The position numbers and the translations under genes are program-made. The notes beneath the pieces are model-generated. The model saw nothing but the letters and a program-made list of their open reading frames with translations, had not been told where the DNA came from and ran no database searches. From NCBI GenBank assembly GCA_050015935.1, contig JBEKAL010000052.1:1-16954 (forward strand): a DNA stretch of 16,954 bases. The letters run 5' to 3'. Shown here in pieces: positions 13,516-16,954 of the stretch (its first letter is position 1; the number at the start of each line of letters is the position of its first letter). This DNA is from Roseiarcus sp050015935. GTDB taxonomy: Bacteria > Pseudomonadota > Alphaproteobacteria > Rhizobiales > Beijerinckiaceae.

Positions 13516-14790
13516 TCACCCTGACCTCAACCACGGCGGAATTTTGTCCAGGCCGATCAACTCGGCGTAGCTCGGCCGGGGACGCACGAGCGCGTAATCG
13601 GCGCCCTTGACCAGCGTTTCCGGGACGAGAAGACGCGTATTGTAGGTTCCGGCCTGAACGGCGCCGTAGGCGCCGGCCGTCATCACGGCGACGAAATCTC
13701 CCGCCTTCACTTCCGCCATTTCGCGATCGAGGGCGAGGAAATCCCCGCTTTCGCACACCGGGCCGACGATGTCGGCGCGCAGCCGCGGGGCGTCGTCGGG
13801 CGGCTCGGCGAGCGGCAGGCATTCGTGATAGGCGTCGTAGAGCGTCGGACGGATCAGATCGTTCATCGCCGCGTCGACGATGACGAAAGTCTTGCCGTCG
13901 CCGTGCTTGACGTAGACGACCGACGCCACCAGCACGCCGGCGGGGCCGACGATGAAGCGTCCCGGTTCGAAATAGAGCTTGCAGCCGAGTCCGCGGGTGC
14001 GGCGCGCGACGATTTCAGCGTAACGCTCGAGGCGAGGAGGCGGATCGTTGTCGCAGCGATAGGGGATGCCGAGGCCGCCGCCGAGGTCGACATGGTCGAT
14101 CGAACAGCCGTCGCTGCGCAGCTCGCGCACGAAATCGGCGATGAGCGCGAAGGCGTCGTCGAACGGCTTCATGTCGGTGATCTGCGAGCCGATATGCATG
14201 TCGACGCCCGTTACGCTGAGGCCGGGCAGCGCGCGAGCGCGGGCGTACACGGCGCGCGCGCGGGAGATCGGAACGCCGAACTTGTTTTCCGACCTTCCGG
14301 TGGCGATCTTGGCGTGGGCGCCCGCGGCGATGTCGGGATTGACGCGGATGGCGACGCGCGCGATTCGACCGCGCGCCGAGGCGACTTCGGAGAGCGCCGC
14401 GAGCTCCGGCTCGGATTCGACATTGAAGCAGAGAATGTCTTCCTCGAGCGCCAGCGCCATTTCGCCGCGGGTCTTGCCGACGCCGGAAAAAACGATTTTG
14501 TCCGCGGGCGCGCCGGCGGCGCGGGCGCGCCGCAGTTCGCCCTCGGAGACGACGTCCATCCCGGCGCCCATGCGCGCCAGGGTCTTGAGCACCGCCTGGT
14601 TGGAATTGGCCTTCACCGCATAGCAGACGAGCGCGTCGCGATCGGCGAAGGCGGCGCTGAAGAGGCGAAAACGCCGCTCGATGGCGGCGCTGGAGTAGCA
14701 ATAGAACGGCGTGCCGACTTCGCGGGCGATTCGCTTGAGATCGACGTCCTCGGCGTGGAGGGCGCCGCCGCGATAGACGAAATCGCGCAT
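13516..14790 (-). CDS. lysA: Diaminopimelate decarboxylase
   Basis: A 424-residue PLP enzyme that decarboxylates meso-diaminopimelate to L-lysine, the last step of the lysine pathway, in the cytoplasm. It shows the fold type III decarboxylase signatures: YAVKAN with PLP-binding K60 (57-62), GMDVVSEGEL (77-86), ENKFGV (168-173), MHIGSQI (198-204), DLGGGLGIPY (235-244), EPGRFIVGPAG (275-285), CESGDFLA (346-353, active-site Cys346) and the C-terminal AGAYGAVQAGTYNTR (372-386). The ending SYAELIGLDKIPPWL is typical of the alphaproteobacterial enzyme. The ATG at 14790-14788 lies 13 bases after the lptM stop, so the two genes form an operon. The ribosome site is weak, perhaps relying on coupling. 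An argH gene, often upstream of this pair, is not present here. Confidence 0.97.
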   Translation of the reverse strand: MRDFVYRGGALHAEDVDLKRIAREVGTPFYCYSSAAIERRFRLFSAAFADRDALVCYAVKANSNQAVLKTLARMGAGMDVVSEGELRRARAAGAPADKIVFSGVGKTRGEMALALEEDILCFNVESEPELAALSEVASARGRIARVAIRVNPDIAAGAHAKIATGRSENKFGVPISRARAVYARARALPGLSVTGVDMHIGSQITDMKPFDDAFALIADFVRELRSDGCSIDHVDLGGGLGIPYRCDNDPPPRLERYAEIVARRTRGLGCKLYFEPGRFIVGPAGVLVASVVYVKHGDGKTFVIVDAAMNDLIRPTLYDAYHECLPLAEPPDDAPRLRADIVGPVCESGDFLALDREMAEVKAGDFVAVMTAGAYGAVQAGTYNTRLLVPETLVKGADYALVRPRPSYAELIGLDKIPPWLRSG

Positions 14791-14803
14791 GGAGGCGAGC
14801 GCC

Positions 14804-15034
14804 TTACAACAGCGGATCGAGCACGAAAGGCGCTTTGGGCGGCGTGATCGGGGTCTCTTTGTGGTGGGTCGCGGCCGCCAAGGGATCGTCCGTCGGCTTG
14901 GCGACGGCGCTCGGATCGGGAGGCGCTTCGAGCGGGCCGCGACGGCCGCAGCTCGAGGCGCCGAGCGCCAGGCCGACGACCAGGAAAAGCGCGACGACGC
15001 GCCGGGCGGAAATTGGCGATGGGGCTAGGGTCAC
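14804..15034 (-). CDS. lptM: LptM/YifL-like small lipoprotein
   Basis: A 76-residue lipoprotein. The N-terminus MTLAPSPISARRVVALFLVV followed by GLALGASSCGRRGPLEAPP gives a signal sequence and lipidated Cys29, then the CGxxGPLxxPP motif characteristic of LptM (YifL). The rest is proline-rich, with no other domain. In E. coli LptM assists disulfide maturation of the LPS translocon LptDE in the outer membrane. Transfer of that role to this protein is inference. The -1 and -2 positions of the lipobox are both Ser and -3 is Ala, less typical than Leu-Ala-Gly. I chose the GTG at 15034-15032 because GGAG lies seven bases upstream. It stands directly before lysA, its usual neighbour. Confidence 0.85.
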   Translation of the reverse strand: MTLAPSPISARRVVALFLVVGLALGASSCGRRGPLEAPPDPSAVAKPTDDPLAAATHHKETPITPPKAPFVLDPLL

Positions 15035-15059
15035 GAAACGGCTCCGGCAAAGGCGCCGC

Positions 15060-15065
15060 ACTATA
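15060..15065 (-). promoter_or_regulatory. Candidate -10 box for the lptM-lysA operon
   Basis: TATAGT on the minus strand lies 25 bases upstream of the lptM GTG, in an otherwise GC-rich stretch, which would give a short leader. No convincing -35 box stands 16-18 bases further upstream, so this is a weak call. Confidence 0.25.
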
Positions 15066-15149
15066 GCCAAAAACCGCGCCGATGCGAGGGGAAAGCGCGC
15101 AGCGCGGACCTCCCGCCGTGGCTGTCCGGCCGGATTTCCCCGTGGAGCT

Positions 15150-15186
15150 GCGGCGCCGGCGCGCTCAACGATCGACTGGACCGCGA
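15150..15186 (+). repeat. Short third fragment of the long intergenic repeat
   Basis: This 37-base stretch, running from GCGGCGCCGGCGC to ATCGACTGGACCGCGA, matches 15439-15475 at 34 of 37 positions by eye and is similar to 16434-16470. It lies in the 170-base gap between DUF2905 and lptM. It covers only the left part of the repeat described at 15438 and 16401, in the same direction. Confidence 0.75.
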
Positions 15187-15204
15187 ACGGAATCGCCGTC
15201 GCGG

Positions 15205-15405
15205 TCAGCGATTGATCAGCCAGACGACGAGCGACAGCGCGACGCTCAGCAGGATGCAGGTGGCGATCGGAAAATAGAACGAGCCGTGCTCGCCCCGAAC
15301 ATAAATGCCGCCGGGCAAGCGGCCGAGGCCGAGCTTGCCTAGCCAGGGCCAAGCGAGGCCGGCCGCGGCGACGGCCAATCCGATGACGATGAGGGCGCGT
15401 TGCAT
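15205..15405 (-). CDS. DUF2905 family small membrane protein
   Basis: A 66-residue protein with two transmembrane helices (about residues 5-22 and 46-63). Between them is WPWLGKLGLGRLPGGIYVRGEHGSFYFPIATCILLS, which matches the conserved centre of DUF2905 (LGRLPGDI followed by an aromatic FYFP). Function is unknown for this widely distributed family. I chose the ATG at 15405-15403, with AAGGA nine bases upstream, since family members start two or three residues before LIVIG. It lies upstream of lptM on the same strand, with a 170-base gap holding a repeat fragment, so co-transcription is uncertain. Confidence 0.88.
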   Translation of the reverse strand: MQRALIVIGLAVAAAGLAWPWLGKLGLGRLPGGIYVRGEHGSFYFPIATCILLSVALSLVVWLINR

Positions 15406-15437
15406 CGCAAGAGTTCCTTGCCAAGCCATACAGCAGT

Positions 15438-15765
15438 TGCGGCGCCGGCGCACTCGACGATCGACTGGACCGTGACCGCCGCCACCGGCGCCGGCGGCAG
15501 GCGCGAACCGGAGTGGCCGCCGCAATTCGCCGTCGATCTCTTGAAGCGCGAAAATTCCCAGTGAATCGGGCTGTCGAGGGCTCGCGGAAGTGCGGCCTGC
15601 GACCGCGCGACGCTTGACAGCCCGGTTCAATCGGAAAAGAATCGCTAGCCAAGCGATCGACGGCGAATCGCGGCGGCCGGGAAGAGCGGCGTCGCGGCGA
15701 AAGTGCGGGCGCCTTGTTCCCGCTCGGCGGCCGCGAGGAAGACCTGATAGGGTCGGCTGTTGAGC
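15438..15765 (+). repeat. Long hairpin-forming intergenic repeat, copy 1
   Basis: About 330 bases that run parallel to 16433-16760 with recognisable similarity throughout; the first 40 bases match at 34 positions by eye. Within it, 15515-15538 and 15655-15678 are reverse complements at 23 of 24 positions. Nested inside these, 15562-15575 and 15616-15629 pair at 13 of 14. The unit can thus fold into one long interrupted hairpin. I see no transposase and no conserved reading frame with a start. It fills the gap between DUF2905 and the CBS gene. The remaining bases to 15910 hold no clear promoter. Confidence 0.75.
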
Positions 15766-15910
15766 GCACTGTCGCGGCGACCGGCCTTGTTCGTCAGAGG
15801 CCCGCCGGTTTTTCCGAGCGGCGTTTCGCAACAAAAGCAAACTGCGGCGCCGCCGGGACAAAGGGTCAAAATAGGCCCGCCGAAAACAACCAGAGAACAG
15901 GGGGAGGCCT

Positions 15911-16351
15911 ATGCGAGTCGGACAATTTCTGAGAGCGAACCGCCACCAGCCCATCACTTGCACGCCGGACGAGACGGTCGAGGCGGTCGCGGCGCGATTG
16001 AGTCGCTACAACATCGGCGCCATGCCCGTTTGCGGCGCCGCCAATATCCTGGTCGGCGTGATTTCCGGACGCGATCTGGTGCGGGCTTTTGCGAAGGACA
16101 GCGAGCATTTTCGCGAGCGGCGCGTACGCGACCTGATGTCGCGCGAGGTCATCACCTGCGGGCCGGAAGAGAGCATGGCCGCCGCGGAGAAGCTGATGAA
16201 CGAACATCACATTCGCCACGTGCCGGTCGTCGAGTACGCCCAGCTCGTCGGCGTATTGTCGATCCGCGATGCGATTGCCGCGCGGCTCAGCGAAACGCGC
16301 GATGAAGTGAATTTCTTGCGCGACGCCGTCATCGCGGCGCGTCATCTCTAA
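15911..16351 (+). CDS. Tandem CBS-domain protein
   Basis: A 146-residue stand-alone CBS pair (Bateman module). CBS1 spans about residues 7-62 (ITCTPDETVEAVAARLSRYNIGAMPV, then GVISGRDLVRAF). CBS2 spans about 73-128 (VRDLMSREVITCGPEESMAAAEKLM, HIRHVPVVE, VGVLSIRDAI). The GRD and IRD turns with preceding Ser/Ile are the usual adenosine-nucleotide contacts. Such proteins bind AMP, ATP or S-adenosylmethionine and are thought to regulate partners, but the partner here is unknown. The short C-terminal tail is helical. A GGGGGAGG ribosome site precedes the ATG. The gene stands alone and is flanked on both sides by copies of the long hairpin repeat, in direct orientation. Confidence 0.92.
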   Translation: MRVGQFLRANRHQPITCTPDETVEAVAARLSRYNIGAMPVCGAANILVGVISGRDLVRAFAKDSEHFRERRVRDLMSREVITCGPEESMAAAEKLMNEHHIRHVPVVEYAQLVGVLSIRDAIAARLSETRDEVNFLRDAVIAARHL

Positions 16352-16400
16352 AAGCGCCGCGCCGGCGCGCGGGCGGCCGAAGTCGGATGTGAAGGAAGCG

Positions 16401-16783
16401 GACGGCGAATTGCGGCGGCGGGTTTGCGGGTTTGCGGCGCCAGTGCAGTTGACGCTCGACTGGACCGCGACCGCCGTGGCCGACGCCGGCCGCAGGCTCG
16501 AACCGGAGGAGCCGCCGCCATTCGCCGTCGATCTCTTGGAGGCGAGAATTCCGATTGAAATGGGCTGTCGAGGATCTCGACCGCCGGAGGCGGCGCGCTT
16601 TCGCGCGCCCTTGACGGCCCATTTCAATCGGAAAAGGTCTCTGTCCGAGAGGTCGATGGCGAATTGCGGCGGCCGGGGAAGGAGGCGTTGCGGCGAGGTG
16701 GCGCTTGTCTTGCCTCTGCTCGGCGGCCGCCACGGGAGATTATGGGGTCGGTGGTCGAGAGCAGTGGCGCCGCAATTCACCGT
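16401..16783 (+). repeat. Long hairpin-forming intergenic repeat, copy 2
   Basis: This copy is longer than copy 1 and better bounded. Outer arms GACGGCGAATTGCGGCGGC (16401-16419) and GCGCCGCAATTCACCGT (16767-16783) are near-complementary (15 of 17 over the core). A middle pair joins 16511-16536 with 16648-16673 (23 of 26), and an inner pair joins 16551-16569 with 16613-16631 (18 of 19). The tip is GGCGCGC-TTTC-GCGCGCC (16592-16609). Three nested stems plus a capped tip indicate selection for folding, or origin as a palindromic mobile element. It occupies most of the 508 bases between the CBS gene and the last gene. Confidence 0.78.
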
Positions 16784-16859
16784 AACCGGTGAGAATCCGC
16801 CGATGCAGCCGGCCGCCCCTCAAGGCAGCATCCGGGACATTTAGGTTCTGGAGGAACTG

Positions 16860-16954
16860 ATGAACCTGAAACGCTTCCTCACTCTTGATTGGGAGGCCAT
16901 AGCCGGCATCATTGCTGCCGTCGCTGCGATCGTGATGCATTTGCTCCACCTAAT
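16860..16954 (+). CDS. Start of a small membrane protein (3' end outside window)
   Basis: The ATG at 16860 follows GGAGG (16850-16854) at a good distance and opens a frame to the window edge. It starts MNLKRFLTLDWEAIAGI and continues into a hydrophobic stretch (IIAAVAAIVMHLLHL). One transmembrane helix from about residue 14 is visible. Only 31 codons can be read, so no family is assigned. The strong ribosome site and hydrophobic pattern support a real gene. Confidence 0.7.
   Translation, partial: MNLKRFLTLDWEAIAGIIAAVAAIVMHLLHL

Noticed and set aside
15205..16780. Similar minus-strand peptides (LQEIDGELRRPLRF and LQEIDGEWRRLLRF) in both long repeats
   Set aside because: The similarity follows from the DNA repeat. 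The frames differ in extent and lack starts, and the palindromic structure explains the conservation better than coding does.
16785..16845. Cobalamin-riboswitch-like string GGTGAGAATCC before the last gene
   Set aside because: The preceding GGGAA element and the following CCCGC-ACTG B12-box core are absent. The likeness is confined to a few bases.
1..16954. tRNA, rRNA, CRISPR array, prophage or complete insertion sequence
   Set aside because: I looked for clover-leaf ends, regular spacer-repeat periodicity and transposase or integrase motifs, and found none.

Overview
The base composition (GC-rich, codon third positions mostly G or C), the alphaproteobacterial form of ribosomal protein S1, the lptM-lysA-DUF4175 order, the HIG1-domain/PduO pair, and a 5' leader promoter close to CTTGAC-N17-CTATAT all point to the chromosome of an alphaproteobacterium, most likely of the Hyphomicrobiales (Rhizobiales). 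This placement is inference from gene content, not from a marker comparison. No rRNA, tRNA, CRISPR array, transposase or prophage gene is visible.

Layout. (1) 1-4033 is a sugar-acid catabolic locus. A XylX-like fumarylacetoacetate-hydrolase (FAH) family gene, cut by the window edge, reads leftward. Divergent from it are an FCD-type GntR regulator, a UxaA-family sugar-acid dehydratase and a GguC/AraD1-type FAH-fold protein. (2) 4030-5398 holds a DUF4239 membrane protein, convergent with and overlapping gguC, then a gene-poor stretch carrying a promoter and a strongly folded leader for rpsA. (3) 5399-7144 is rpsA. It is followed by a truncated rutE relic whose 5' end forms one arm of the apparent rpsA terminator. 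(4) 7697-10117 holds a DoxX membrane protein, convergent with a leftward cluster: HIG1-domain protein, PduO-type cobalamin adenosyltransferase, a possible 35-residue ORF, and anmK. (5) 10118-10462 is a 345-base gap made of a MITE-like palindromic element and a separate long hairpin. A universal stress protein gene follows. (6) 10940-15034 is a leftward lptM-lysA-DUF4175 operon (lipoprotein, last step of lysine synthesis, large TIGR02302-type membrane protein). (7) 15150-16954 is a small-gene region (DUF2905, tandem-CBS protein, start of a membrane protein) invaded by copies of one long hairpin-forming repeat.

How the parts fit. The left locus looks like one regulated pathway: GntR probably senses a sugar-acid intermediate, UxaA dehydrates the sugar acid to a 2-keto-3-deoxy acid, and the FAH-fold enzymes act on that product. 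No KDG kinase or KDPG aldolase gene is seen, which suggests a non-phosphorylating (Weimberg-like) route, although the window edge leaves this open. The rest is core metabolism and housekeeping. The most unusual non-coding features are the approximately 330-380 bp nested-hairpin repeat found on both sides of the CBS gene, the 99 bp palindromic element at 10138-10236, the folded rpsA leader, and the rutE fragment fused to the rpsA terminator. I found no convincing multi-gene system of a previously undescribed kind.
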